64,000 nt of DNA from Reichenbachiella sp. 5M10 (GTDB lineage: Bacteria > Bacteroidota > Bacteroidia > Cytophagales > Cyclobacteriaceae), in contig NZ_MDGR01000007.1 in the NCBI RefSeq assembly GCF_002742335.1, positions 1,058,501 through 1,122,500 of the forward strand, in the 5' to 3' direction. Below the pieces are notes generated by a model. It had not been told where the DNA came from. It did no database searches and saw nothing but the letters and a program-made list of their open reading frames with translations. Below, piece after piece: positions 44,848 through 52,957 of the stretch. The number at the start of each line of letters is the position of its first letter. Position 1 is the stretch's first letter. A program made the position numbers and the translations under genes.

Positions 44848-45840
44848 TTATGGATGATTTTGCTCAGCATATCCTCTCATGTACTTCTGCCGGTACTCTA
44901 ATGGACTGATTCCTACGTGTTTCTTAAATACCTCTCTAAAAGCCTTGGCGTCATTGTAGCCTGTATTGTACATCACCTCGGTGACATTCTTTTTGCCTAT
45001 TTCTAAGTCTCTTTTGGCTGCCTCGACTCGTATGCGCTGCATATATTCGATGACTGTGTTTGTGGTCGCTTTTTTGAACCTTCGTTCAAAGGTTCTTCGG
45101 CTTACAGCGAAACGCTCACAGAGTTCGTCCATTATCACTTTCTCAGCATAATGGGTCTCCAGATATTCTTGAGCTTTCTTTACGACATCATCGTCATGAT
45201 CCTTTTGTCCTTTGAAGATAATGAAGGGGGATTGGCTGTGTCGGTTGATGTCGATTTCGAATATTTTGGAAGAGAGTACTGCCATGTCTCTACCGACAAA
45301 TTTCTCGATGAGGTAGAGGATGAGGTTCAATGAGGAGTAAGCGCCACCACTCGTGTAGACACCCTGTTGGTCGGTGATGATTTTATCATCCACGAGATTG
45401 ATATCAGGGTACATCTCTCGAAACTCCCTCGTCATCAGCCAGTGCGTCGCACAGTTTTTTCCATCCAAAAGCCCCGTTTGGGCCAGTAAGAAAGCTCCGA
45501 TGCAGAGACTTGCTACTTCAGATCCTTTTTGATACTGATCGATGATCCAAGGGACGAAAGCCTGGTTGAGCTTCAAAACCGTACGAATATCCCCATGAAT
45601 GGCGGGGATGATGATGAGGTCAGTATGATCCACCTCGTCGATCGTTAGGTCTGGCTTTATACTGAATATACCGTTGCTGATTTGACTTTCCTTGGTCTGA
45701 CCGACCAAGTGCACATCAAAGAGAGGGCATTGCCCTGTGCGTTCCAAATGGCCATTGGCCATCGTAAACATCTTGTGGGTAGCTTCTAGGTTGCTGAGGC
45801 TAGTGTCCCCTTCGGGTACGAGAATGGAGATGTGTTTCAT
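44848..45840 (-). CDS. GlxA-family AraC-type regulator (DJ-1/PfpI + HTH)
   Basis: 330 residues. The N-terminal DJ-1/PfpI domain (about 1-185) has nucleophile-elbow-like SLCIGAFLLAQTGLLDG with Cys in the expected place, and HWLMTREFREMYP; the C-terminal AraC HTH pair (about 225-325) is YAEKVIMDELCERFAVSRRTFERRFKKAT...EVMYNTGYNDAKAFREVFKKHVGISPLEYR. Family members sense small molecules; the trigger here is unknown. It is divergent from the VOC/NTF2 gene group (115 bp between starts), which are its probable targets. Confidence 0.92.
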   Translation of the reverse strand: MKHISILVPEGDTSLSNLEATHKMFTMANGHLERTGQCPLFDVHLVGQTKESQISNGIFSIKPDLTIDEVDHTDLIIIPAIHGDIRTVLKLNQAFVPWIIDQYQKGSEVASLCIGAFLLAQTGLLDGKNCATHWLMTREFREMYPDINLVDDKIITDQQGVYTSGGAYSSLNLILYLIEKFVGRDMAVLSSKIFEIDINRHSQSPFIIFKGQKDHDDDVVKKAQEYLETHYAEKVIMDELCERFAVSRRTFERRFKKATTNTVIEYMQRIRVEAAKRDLEIGKKNVTEVMYNTGYNDAKAFREVFKKHVGISPLEYRQKYMRGYAEQNHP

Positions 45841-45954
45841 ATGAGCAAGCTACGAATTAACCTTGTCGTGATCAACCCCTTACAATGTCGTATTGACACT
45901 GCGTGTTTGAATATGATTTTTATGAACTTTGATACAATCAAAAACCAAGAAAAG

Positions 45955-46341
45955 ATGAAACAAGATTTGTGGCTCAATTTGCCGGTAAAAGACCTAGAGA
46001 AAACGAAAGCCTTTTTTAGTGAGTTAGGCTTTGAAGCCTTGCGTGATGCTCCCGACATGATTGGATTCAGAATCGGAGGTGTGCCTGTCATGATGGTGAC
46101 TCACGCACAGTTCGAAAAATATGCTATACAAACCATCACAGATACCTCTAAGAGTACGGAAGTACTCATCTCGGTAGGGGCACCAGACAAGGAGTATGTA
46201 GATGATATGGCTGTGAAAGTAGCAGCGCTAGGCGGTGAAGTATTTTCACCGCCGGCTGACATTCAAGGATGGATGTACGGCTGTGCCTTTGCTGATCTAG
46301 ATGGGCACCGGTGGAATCTTTTATACATGAGCGATCATTGA
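45955..46341 (+). CDS. VOC-family (glyoxalase/bleomycin-resistance-like) protein
   Basis: 128 residues from ATG 45955; the frame is open back to 45832 but that part would overlap the GlxA-type gene start and has no VOC homology. MKQDLWLNLPVKDLEKTKAFFSELGFEALRD is the first beta-alpha-beta-beta unit and WMYGCAFADLDGHRWNLLYM the second. Typical of the small single VOC proteins grouped with PhnB and NTF2-like genes. Substrate unknown; perhaps binding or modification of a toxic small molecule. Confidence 0.85.
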   Translation: MKQDLWLNLPVKDLEKTKAFFSELGFEALRDAPDMIGFRIGGVPVMMVTHAQFEKYAIQTITDTSKSTEVLISVGAPDKEYVDDMAVKVAALGGEVFSPPADIQGWMYGCAFADLDGHRWNLLYMSDH

Positions 46342-46357
46342 TGAAAACTATGATACA

Positions 46358-46738
46358 ATGACTAAAATAACTGTAACCCCAGACTGTGGAAACGCTCCTA
46401 AGAAGGGTTTTCTCAAAGACTTTAACATCGCATTTGCCAAAGGGAATGTGGATTTCATCATCGAGCATGTCAGCGATGATATACGTTGGGAAATCTACGG
46501 AGACCAATCCATCCAAGGCAAAGAACAGTTCTCCAAAGCAATCAATGCCATGAAAAACTATGTAGCTGATGAAGTGATCATACATACAATCATCACCCAT
46601 GGCAAAGATGCTTCACTCCAAGGGGAGATGAAGATGACGGATAAGACCTACGCTTTTTGTGATGTGTATCGCTTTGCCAGTGCTGGTAGCTCCATCATCA
46701 AAGAAATACATTCTTACGTGATAGAAACTACCCATTGA
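46358..46738 (+). CDS. SnoaL/NTF2-like protein
   Basis: 126 residues. A cone-shaped NTF2-like fold is suggested by FLKDFNIAFAKGNVDFIIEHVSDDIRWEIYGDQSIQGKEQFSKAINAM and EMKMTDKTYAFCDVYRFASAGSSIIKEIHSYVIET. No clear catalytic Asp/His pair. It follows the VOC gene by 16 bp and precedes the PhnB-like gene, presumably one operon under the divergent GlxA-type regulator. Confidence 0.8.
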   Translation: MTKITVTPDCGNAPKKGFLKDFNIAFAKGNVDFIIEHVSDDIRWEIYGDQSIQGKEQFSKAINAMKNYVADEVIIHTIITHGKDASLQGEMKMTDKTYAFCDVYRFASAGSSIIKEIHSYVIETTH

Positions 46739-46836
46739 AGGTTCTAGGTATTCACCTCTCAATACCCACATCAGTAGAGGAGTTAAGCGCCAACTTGGCG
46801 AAATAAATATATCAGTTTAAACTAAATCCAATAACC

Positions 46837-47274
46837 ATGGCAGCAGTAAGCACCTATCTCAATTTTTCTCGAAACACAGAGGAAGCATTCAATTTTTATA
46901 AGTCCATTTTTGGAGGGGAGTTCTTCGGAGATGGTCCTATGCGGTTTGGAGATATTCCCCCACAAGAAGGGATGCCTCCTATGTCCGAAGAGGACAAGAA
47001 TCTAATCATGCATATCGAACTGAAAATATTGGGCTGTCACAACCTCATGGGGACAGACGCTCCTGAGTCGATGGGGTTCCAATTGAATTTTGGAAACAAT
47101 GCCTATATCAATCTCCAGCCGGATACCCGTGTAGAAACCAAGCGTTTGTTTGATGGGTTGTCCAAAGGCGGAGAAGTGACCCAAGAGCTTCAGGAGATGT
47201 TTTGGGGGGACTACTATGGGAGCTGCATTGATCAGTTTGGAGTGCAGTGGATGTTCAACTGTGGAGAGAAATAA
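46837..47274 (+). CDS. PhnB-like VOC protein
   Basis: 145 residues. YLNFSRNTEEAFNFYKSIFGGEF is the PhnB/VOC N-terminal unit, and MGTDAPESMGF...NLQPDTRVETKRLFDGLSKGGEVTQELQEMFWGDYYGSCIDQFGVQWMFNC is the rest. Complete domain. Its stop TAA overlaps the next ATG (TAATG). PhnB-like proteins are of unknown biochemical role in most genomes. Confidence 0.9.
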   Translation: MAAVSTYLNFSRNTEEAFNFYKSIFGGEFFGDGPMRFGDIPPQEGMPPMSEEDKNLIMHIELKILGCHNLMGTDAPESMGFQLNFGNNAYINLQPDTRVETKRLFDGLSKGGEVTQELQEMFWGDYYGSCIDQFGVQWMFNCGEK

Positions 47275-47534
47275 TGAACCAAAGCGATACCTTGATTCCT
47301 CATGACCCGCTTTTGTCTACGGTAGAAGTATTTAAAACCAACGTCACCGATGAAGGGCAGGCCAGTAGCATTTTGGGATATTTATCAGCCAAGTGGCCTG
47401 ACCTGAGTATTAATTTCGACTTGGGCGATTGTGACCGCATCTTGAGAGTGGAGAGTCCAGAGGGTGAGGTAGATATCCGAGAAATCATCAAAGTTGTGGA
47501 GGGGTTCAATCATATGATCGAAAGACTGTACTAA
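47274..47534 (+). CDS. Small unknown protein
   Basis: 86 residues from ATG 47274, which overlaps the PhnB-like stop. The sequence (STVEVFKTNVTDEGQASSILGYLSAKWPDLSINFDLGDCDRILRVESPEGEVDIREIIKVVEGF) has the beta-alpha-beta-beta-alpha-beta outline of heavy-metal-associated domains, but the CxxC metal motif is absent. So no metal binding is claimed. Co-transcribed with the PhnB-like gene. Confidence 0.7.
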   Translation: MNQSDTLIPHDPLLSTVEVFKTNVTDEGQASSILGYLSAKWPDLSINFDLGDCDRILRVESPEGEVDIREIIKVVEGFNHMIERLY

Positions 47535-47539
47535 GATTA

Positions 47540-47570
47540 GCCAACAGGTTACTCCAAGTTACCTGTTGGC
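47540..47570 (+). terminator. Hairpin after the VOC operon
   Basis: GCCAACAGGT / ACCTGTTGGC perfect 10-bp stem with an 11-base loop, 5 bp past the last stop; no T-tract. Confidence 0.5.
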
Positions 47571-47886
47571 AGGTGTGGGTATCTTATCAGTCCTTGACGA
47601 TGTATCGCTATGCGAGACTGGATTTGGTAGGAGCGAGGTACACCACGTTTGTCCTGAAAGATCGCAAAGGAATTTTTGACCTCTTCTATCTGATCTGCTT
47701 CTTGATTCATTCATCCCAAAAAGGGATAAAATAAATGTATAATTTTAAATCCTGTGAAGCGATCTTCGCAGGGTTTATCATGTGACAGAAGCCTTATCTT
47801 GAGCTTGGGTTCATGTTTGGTTATGGGTTATGACGGAGGATTTTAGTGTTTCGCTCATCAAATAATTCTAATGAAAAAATATACAT
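47571..47886. other. Intergenic before the DUF2264 gene
   Basis: About 316 bp with no convincing gene. It contains a hairpin CCTGTGAAG-cgat-CTTCGCAGG at 47751-47772. The last 60 bp are AT-rich and should hold the promoter. Confidence 0.5.
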
Positions 47887-49920
47887 ATGAAATTGAAAAG
47901 GCTTAGTGTCAGTGTCTTAGTTCTAATTGTTACAAGTGTGTGGATATTTTCTTGTGAGGAAAAAAAAGCGGTAGTAGAACAAGAAGATCGAAGCAAGAAT
48001 GTGTTCGATGTAGTGAATCCCGATTTTGAAATAAGTCCCTATACGGGCATGACCCGCCAGCATTGGAAGGACGCAGCTTTATATTTGTTAGAGGGGGCAT
48101 TTAGTTATGTGGATGATCTGGACGATCCCATGAAATTCCCGAAGTTGCCTGGTAAAAGTTATCCCCATGATGAGAATAGTGTCCCAACGGAGAAACTCGA
48201 AGGGCTCTGTCGTACGCTGTTTGTAGCGGCCCCTTTGCTCAAAGACGATCCAGAGCTGACGATAGGAGGGCTTGGAGTAGCGGAGTATTACCGTCATCAG
48301 ATTTTGAACTTGCTAGACTCCACAGATGCGTCATACATTCCTCATAGGAGAGAAGAGCAAGGGCCTACTCAGATCTTGGTGGAATTTGGAGCATTAGGAA
48401 TGTCGCTTTTCGTAGCTCCGGATATACTCTGGGAGCCACTGAGTCAGCAAGACAAAGACAAATTGGCGGCTACCATGCTCAGCTATGGGGATGGTCCGAC
48501 CGTACCCAGCAACTGGAAGTTCTTCAATATTTTTGTCCTAAGTTTCTTTAAAGGTCAGGGATATGATGTGAACGAAGATTTGCTCGTAGAGTACCTCCAC
48601 AAATCCCTCGAGCACTACCGGGCCGATGGTTGGTACAATGATGCCCCAGCTTACGACTATTATAGCATGTGGGCGTTTCAACTCTACGGCTCTATGTGGA
48701 GCGAAGTGTTTGGCAATCAGTATTATCCTGAGATATCTGCGAAGTTTCTTAGCAATTTCGAGGACATGGTGGACAACTATCCTTATCTCTTTAGTGAGCA
48801 TGGAGAGATGATTATGTTTGGGCGTAGCATCAGTTATCGGATGGGGTCTATCGCGCCGTTTCCGTTTATGGGGCAGTTGGATGGTAAGGATATCAATTTA
48901 GGCTGGTTGCGTCGAATCTCGTCTGGGGTCTTGCTGCAGTTTTTGCAAAACCCAGCATTCATGAAAGACGGTGTGCCTACACTCGGTTTTTATGATCATT
49001 TTGAGCCAGCGGTGCAGAACTATAGCTGTCGCGGTAGTGTCTACTGGATGGGAAAAGCTTTTCTGGGGCTTCTGATCCCAGAGGACAGTCCTTTTTGGAC
49101 GGCCCAAGAAAATAATGGTCCATGGGAAAAGGAATTCGAAAAAGGTCAGGTCTACAATAAATTTCAGGACATTAGCAACCTGCTGATTACGGACTACCCG
49201 AACATTGGTGCTTCGGAAGTACGGATTTGGTGTCATGAGAAAGTAGCGGATGACTGGCAAAAATTCCGGTCCACAGAAAACTACAACCGTCTATCGTACA
49301 ACAGTGCTTTCCCATGGCAAGCGGATGGGCCGGATGGAGAAGTAGCGATGAACTACCTGATCAAAAATGCCAAAGAAGAGTGGGAGGCATTTAGACTATA
49401 CACGTTCCGAAAGTACGAGGAGGAAATCTACTACCGAGATGTAGTACTGGAAACCGATGGAAGTATCAAAATGCAATTGGCAGAAATGCCCCTGCCGAAT
49501 GGTATCCTGAGAGTGGACAGAAACCTGAGCAACAGGGCTATTGACATGCGGTTGGGACACTATGCCTTGCCGAAGTTGGATCAGGAGATTACCAGTAGTA
49601 CACAGACAGTAAGAGAGTATGAAGCGTCCATCATTGACAATGGCGAATATCAATTGGCGATGATCCCCCTTAGCGGTTGGGATAGTGTAGAAGTAGTCAC
49701 GTCGAGAGGTTTGAACCCGGCCAGTCATCAAAGTACGGTTTTAAATGCTGTTTCATCATATTCTTTTGACTCAGATAGCAATATTTATGCGGTACTGATG
49801 CTTTGGAAGCGATCAGGTGAAGCATGGACGAAAGAAGAACTAATGCCTGTGAAAGAGTTCCGAGTAGAGGAAGAAGTCAGCTTCTTGATGCCAGATGGTA
49901 GCCGAAAGGTTATATACTGA
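47887..49920 (+). CDS. DUF2264 lipoprotein, possible uronidase-type hydrolase
   Basis: 677 residues. MKLKRLSVSVLVLIVTSVWIFSC is a lipoprotein signal with acidic/basic EEKK after the Cys. The body matches DUF2264: TGMTRQHWKDAALYLLEGAF, TEKLEGLCRTLFVAAPLL, VPSNWKFFNIFVLSFFKGQG, YRADGWYNDAPAYDYYSMWAFQLYG, SEHGEMIMFGRSISYRMGS, helical (alpha/alpha)-barrel with a C-terminal beta part. From memory, some members of this domain family have beta-glucuronidase activity (GH154); I cannot confirm which residues are catalytic. It stands alone, 7 kb from the xylan locus. Activity on uronate-bearing glycans is a reasonable guess. Confidence 0.85.
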   Translation: MKLKRLSVSVLVLIVTSVWIFSCEEKKAVVEQEDRSKNVFDVVNPDFEISPYTGMTRQHWKDAALYLLEGAFSYVDDLDDPMKFPKLPGKSYPHDENSVPTEKLEGLCRTLFVAAPLLKDDPELTIGGLGVAEYYRHQILNLLDSTDASYIPHRREEQGPTQILVEFGALGMSLFVAPDILWEPLSQQDKDKLAATMLSYGDGPTVPSNWKFFNIFVLSFFKGQGYDVNEDLLVEYLHKSLEHYRADGWYNDAPAYDYYSMWAFQLYGSMWSEVFGNQYYPEISAKFLSNFEDMVDNYPYLFSEHGEMIMFGRSISYRMGSIAPFPFMGQLDGKDINLGWLRRISSGVLLQFLQNPAFMKDGVPTLGFYDHFEPAVQNYSCRGSVYWMGKAFLGLLIPEDSPFWTAQENNGPWEKEFEKGQVYNKFQDISNLLITDYPNIGASEVRIWCHEKVADDWQKFRSTENYNRLSYNSAFPWQADGPDGEVAMNYLIKNAKEEWEAFRLYTFRKYEEEIYYRDVVLETDGSIKMQLAEMPLPNGILRVDRNLSNRAIDMRLGHYALPKLDQEITSSTQTVREYEASIIDNGEYQLAMIPLSGWDSVEVVTSRGLNPASHQSTVLNAVSSYSFDSDSNIYAVLMLWKRSGEAWTKEELMPVKEFRVEEEVSFLMPDGSRKVIY

Positions 49921-50082
49921 GTATTTGCGAATACAAGATGGCTACAATACCAAGAATTGATTCGCTCAGAGTATATGATTGTAGTCAGTTCTTAGTTGAG
50001 CTTTCGGAGAGCTTTGTATCGATTTATTTTCTCAGCATAACGCAGTAATATTCATCTGGGAGGATCATAGGCCCATGGAAAA

Positions 50083-50110
50083 AAGCGATAGTACCGTTGT
50101 ACTATCGCTT
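50083..50110 (-). terminator. Terminator of the HPt/phosphorelay operon
   Basis: AAGCGATAGTAC-cgtt-GTACTATCGCTT is a 12-bp perfect stem; on the minus strand it is followed by TTTT. It is 90 bp after the HPt stop. Confidence 0.8.
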
Positions 50111-50169
50111 GGGCAATCATTTGTCATTGCTGACATCATGAAATTTTCAATATCTGTTTGACTGAATAG

Positions 50170-50213
50170 GAGTCTCGGCTTCAACTCCTTCTATGGTATT
50201 TAAGCCGAGACTC
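50170..50213 (-). repeat. 12-bp inverted repeat over the HPt stop codon
   Basis: GAGTCTCGGCTT (50170-50181) and AAGCCGAGACTC (50202-50213) with a 20-base loop; the right arm lies in the last codons of the HPt gene. No T-run follows in the minus direction, so it may be an mRNA-end stabiliser. Confidence 0.65.
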
Positions 50214-50532
50214 GTAATTCATGCAATTTATCAACGACAACTTCGAGTTGGGTAATAACACTTGTTGTCAATTGTTTAATTCTCCTTTCACCTAGTTTTT
50301 CGCATTCTCGAAAGGCATCCAAATTATTCCATACCTCATTTATTCCTAAAATTTTAGCAGTGTATTGCCATTTGTGAGCAAGCTTTTTCAAGCCAACTTT
50401 GTCCACTTTTTTGACGCATCGTTTTACGTCACGTTTGAATTGAGGAAATTCGGATATTGTTAAGTCTATGACGGTTTCGATTATTTCTGGTTGATTTGGA
50501 AAAAGAGTGTTGAAATAGTTGAGATTCATCAT
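50200..50532 (-). CDS. Stand-alone HPt phosphotransfer protein
   Basis: 110 residues, helical. The HPt signature His lies in LKKLAHKWQYTAKILG (His53), with the usual spacing of Lys and Gly, so a phosphate could pass from the hybrid kinase receiver to other receivers. It starts 21 bp after the hybrid kinase gene stop on the same strand. Such HPt proteins link hybrid kinases to stand-alone receivers, as would be needed here because the operon contains no DNA-binding output. Confidence 0.85.
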   Translation of the reverse strand: MMNLNYFNTLFPNQPEIIETVIDLTISEFPQFKRDVKRCVKKVDKVGLKKLAHKWQYTAKILGINEVWNNLDAFRECEKLGERRIKQLTTSVITQLEVVVDKLHELRVSA

Positions 50533-50553
50533 CGTGGTTGTTATTGGTTCGAA

Positions 50554-52506
50554 TTAAGACGCTTCTTTTGTTTCTAGCATAAGGGGGGAGTGACACCATT
50601 TTTGAATTTTACTAAATAGCTCTTCTGTTTTGAATGGCTTAGAAATGTAATCGTTCATGCCGCAATTCATGCAAGTGTCTATGTCACTACTCATGGCACT
50701 TGCCGTCATGGCTATGATAGGTATATTCTTGAGAGGTTCACTGTAGACGTTTCTGATGATTTGAGTGGTTCTGACTCCATCCATTACAGGCATATGTAGG
50801 TCCATCAAAATGATGTCGTATTCTTTTTTGTTCAACATGTCAATGGCAATTTTCCCATTTTTGGCAATGTCATAATCTAGGTTTTGTCCATCAAGTGTAG
50901 ATTTGATTAAGAATTGACTCATTTCGTGATCCTCAACGATCAGTATTTTTTTAGTTTGAATCTCGGAATCTAGAAATTTACTTTGATGGATGACCTTTTC
51001 AAGGCTTTCAGCCTCTTCGAGTAGTAGAGAAAAATCAAATTTTGTTCCTTTACCTATCTTGCTTGTGACATAAATATTGCCTTTGTGTATCTCCACGAGT
51101 TGTTTCACGATAGGTAGTCCCAACCCGGTGCCTCCATATTTTCTGGTTGTATCGGAGTTGGCTTGCGTGAAGATTTCGAACACATGATCTATTTTGTCCT
51201 TCGGAATGCCAATGCCTGTATCTGAAACCTCAAACCCAACTCTGTATCCATTTTTGTCTGATTTCTTCTTGAAGACCTTTAGTCCAATAGTACCCCTTTC
51301 GGTAAATTTGATACTATTGCTTATCAGGTTTGTTAGGATTTGGTTGACTCTAACCGGGTCTCCATGAAAATATTGAGGTAAACTCTCGTCTATGTCTATC
51401 TTGATGTTAATATTCTTTTGACAAATTGGTACGGAGAATGATTCCATACAAGAATCAACGGTGTGCTTAAGGTCAAAAACAGTTTTTTCAAGCTGAATTT
51501 TCCCTGACTCAATTTTGCTGATGTCCAGTATGTCATTGACCAAACTCAGGAGATGGTTGGAAGACCAGTTGATTGCTTCCATGTATTTATGCTGTGTTAT
51601 ATTGAGCTGTGTAGCTGCCATCAGTTTGGTAAATCCAATCACGCTGTTCAATGGCGTTCTGATTTCGTGACTCATGTTGGCTAGAAAAGCCTCCTTTGCT
51701 TTTTCAGATTTTATGGCACTTTCTTTTGCCGCAATGAGCGCTTTCTCCATTTCTTTGTTTTGAGTCAAGTCTGTTTGGACAATAACGTAGTGCGTTATAT
51801 TATGATTTTCGTCACAAATGGGTGTAAGAGAATTATGTGCCCAATAGTGAGTGCCAAATCGAGTGTAATTGATGGATTCAAAAGAATGAGACCCTTTGTT
51901 GATTATGACTTTGTTGATGATTATTTCATCATCAAAAGGGTTAGTTTCTGGGTGCAGGATACCTGCGCATTGCCCAATGATTTCATCCGCAGTGTATTGG
52001 GTGATTTCTAAATAGGCATCATTGACCCATTCTATGTTTTGATCTTTGTCTAATAAAATGACAGGGTTGGTCGTTTTTTTAGAGATCAAAGACAGTTGGT
52101 TGATCTGTTTTTCAGCTGCTTTGAGTGCTTTTTTGTCTTTGCGCTGTTTGAGGATTTTGTCAATGATGATGGGTAGCACTTTGAGGTAATTGCGTGAGCT
52201 GTCTTTGATTAGATAATCTTGCGCTCCGTTTTTCATGGCTTCAATGATCACGTCTTCATTGCCAGCGCCACTGACAAAAATGACAGAACTATCGATGCAT
52301 TCAGGTATGACATCAAAAGCATCGCCATCTCCCAATTGATAGTCGGTAATAACAATTTCGTATGCTGTTTGAGAGAGTATTTCCTTTGCGATGGCTACTG
52401 ATCCTGCTATATCAATATGATAGTCAGGCATGTTTCTTTTGCCAAATCTTTCGAATGCCAATTGATCAATTTTGTCGTCTTCAATTAAAAGTATTTTCGT
52501 TTTCAT
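50554..52506 (-). CDS. Hybrid histidine kinase: REC-PAS-HisKA-HATPase-REC
   Basis: 650 residues, no membrane segment or signal. N-terminal receiver with Asp55 (IVITDYQLG) and Lys in YLIKDSS; a PAS domain (about 145-255, NPVILLDKDQNIEWVNDAYLEIT); HisKA with His280 (ANMSHEIRTPLNSVIGF); HATPase (ISNSIKFTERG, DTGIGIP, GGTGLGLPI); C-terminal receiver with Asp in IILMDLHMPVMDG and Lys in YISKPFK. It is therefore a cytoplasmic relay kinase that takes phosphate or a signal from another kinase and passes it to the adjacent HPt. Confidence 0.95.
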   Translation of the reverse strand: MKTKILLIEDDKIDQLAFERFGKRNMPDYHIDIAGSVAIAKEILSQTAYEIVITDYQLGDGDAFDVIPECIDSSVIFVSGAGNEDVIIEAMKNGAQDYLIKDSSRNYLKVLPIIIDKILKQRKDKKALKAAEKQINQLSLISKKTTNPVILLDKDQNIEWVNDAYLEITQYTADEIIGQCAGILHPETNPFDDEIIINKVIINKGSHSFESINYTRFGTHYWAHNSLTPICDENHNITHYVIVQTDLTQNKEMEKALIAAKESAIKSEKAKEAFLANMSHEIRTPLNSVIGFTKLMAATQLNITQHKYMEAINWSSNHLLSLVNDILDISKIESGKIQLEKTVFDLKHTVDSCMESFSVPICQKNINIKIDIDESLPQYFHGDPVRVNQILTNLISNSIKFTERGTIGLKVFKKKSDKNGYRVGFEVSDTGIGIPKDKIDHVFEIFTQANSDTTRKYGGTGLGLPIVKQLVEIHKGNIYVTSKIGKGTKFDFSLLLEEAESLEKVIHQSKFLDSEIQTKKILIVEDHEMSQFLIKSTLDGQNLDYDIAKNGKIAIDMLNKKEYDIILMDLHMPVMDGVRTTQIIRNVYSEPLKNIPIIAMTASAMSSDIDTCMNCGMNDYISKPFKTEELFSKIQKWCHSPLMLETKEAS

Positions 52507-52540
52507 GATAAGTTGCTTTGGTGTGTGAAATTTGTTTCAA

Positions 52541-52957
52541 TTAACAATGTGCTATTTCGCTTGTCAGCCAATACGTACAGATTGTTTTGAGTGTATTTAG
52601 GAATTGTGGATAGTCAACTGGCTTGACCATATAGCCAGAGGCTTGTTCTTGAAAGCTGTCAATTCGATCTTGATCTTGTGTAGAGGTTGTCATCACTATG
52701 ACAGGGATGAGTTGGTGAGAGGCATCCTTTTTTACTTCGTGCAAGAATTCTATACCGTTCATTTTGGGCATGTTGAGATCTAGTAGTATGATTCCAGGTC
52801 TAGTGTTTGACTTGTCATTTAGGTACTCTAGTGCCTCCAATCCATTTTGCTTGATGATCAATTCATTCTCCATTTTGAGATGAAAAAGACCTCTTTTGAC
52901 TGTCATTTGATCAACTTTGTCGTCTTCTACTAGAAGTATGGGTAGTGTGTTTTTCAT
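52541..52957 (-). CDS. Single-domain response regulator
   Basis: 138 residues from ATG 52957, which overlaps the kinase stop in ATGA. A receiver only: acidic pair in VEDDKVD, Asp60 in IILLDLNMPKMNG, Lys in YMVKPVDY. Rcp1-like, usually the partner of membrane or light-sensing kinases. No output domain, so it acts by protein contact or phosphate transfer. Confidence 0.93.
   Translation of the reverse strand: MKNTLPILLVEDDKVDQMTVKRGLFHLKMENELIIKQNGLEALEYLNDKSNTRPGIILLDLNMPKMNGIEFLHEVKKDASHQLIPVIVMTTSTQDQDRIDSFQEQASGYMVKPVDYPQFLNTLKTICTYWLTSEIAHC

Noticed and set aside
45832-45954. Longer start for the VOC protein
   Set aside because: The extra part overlaps the start of the divergent GlxA-type gene and has no VOC homology.
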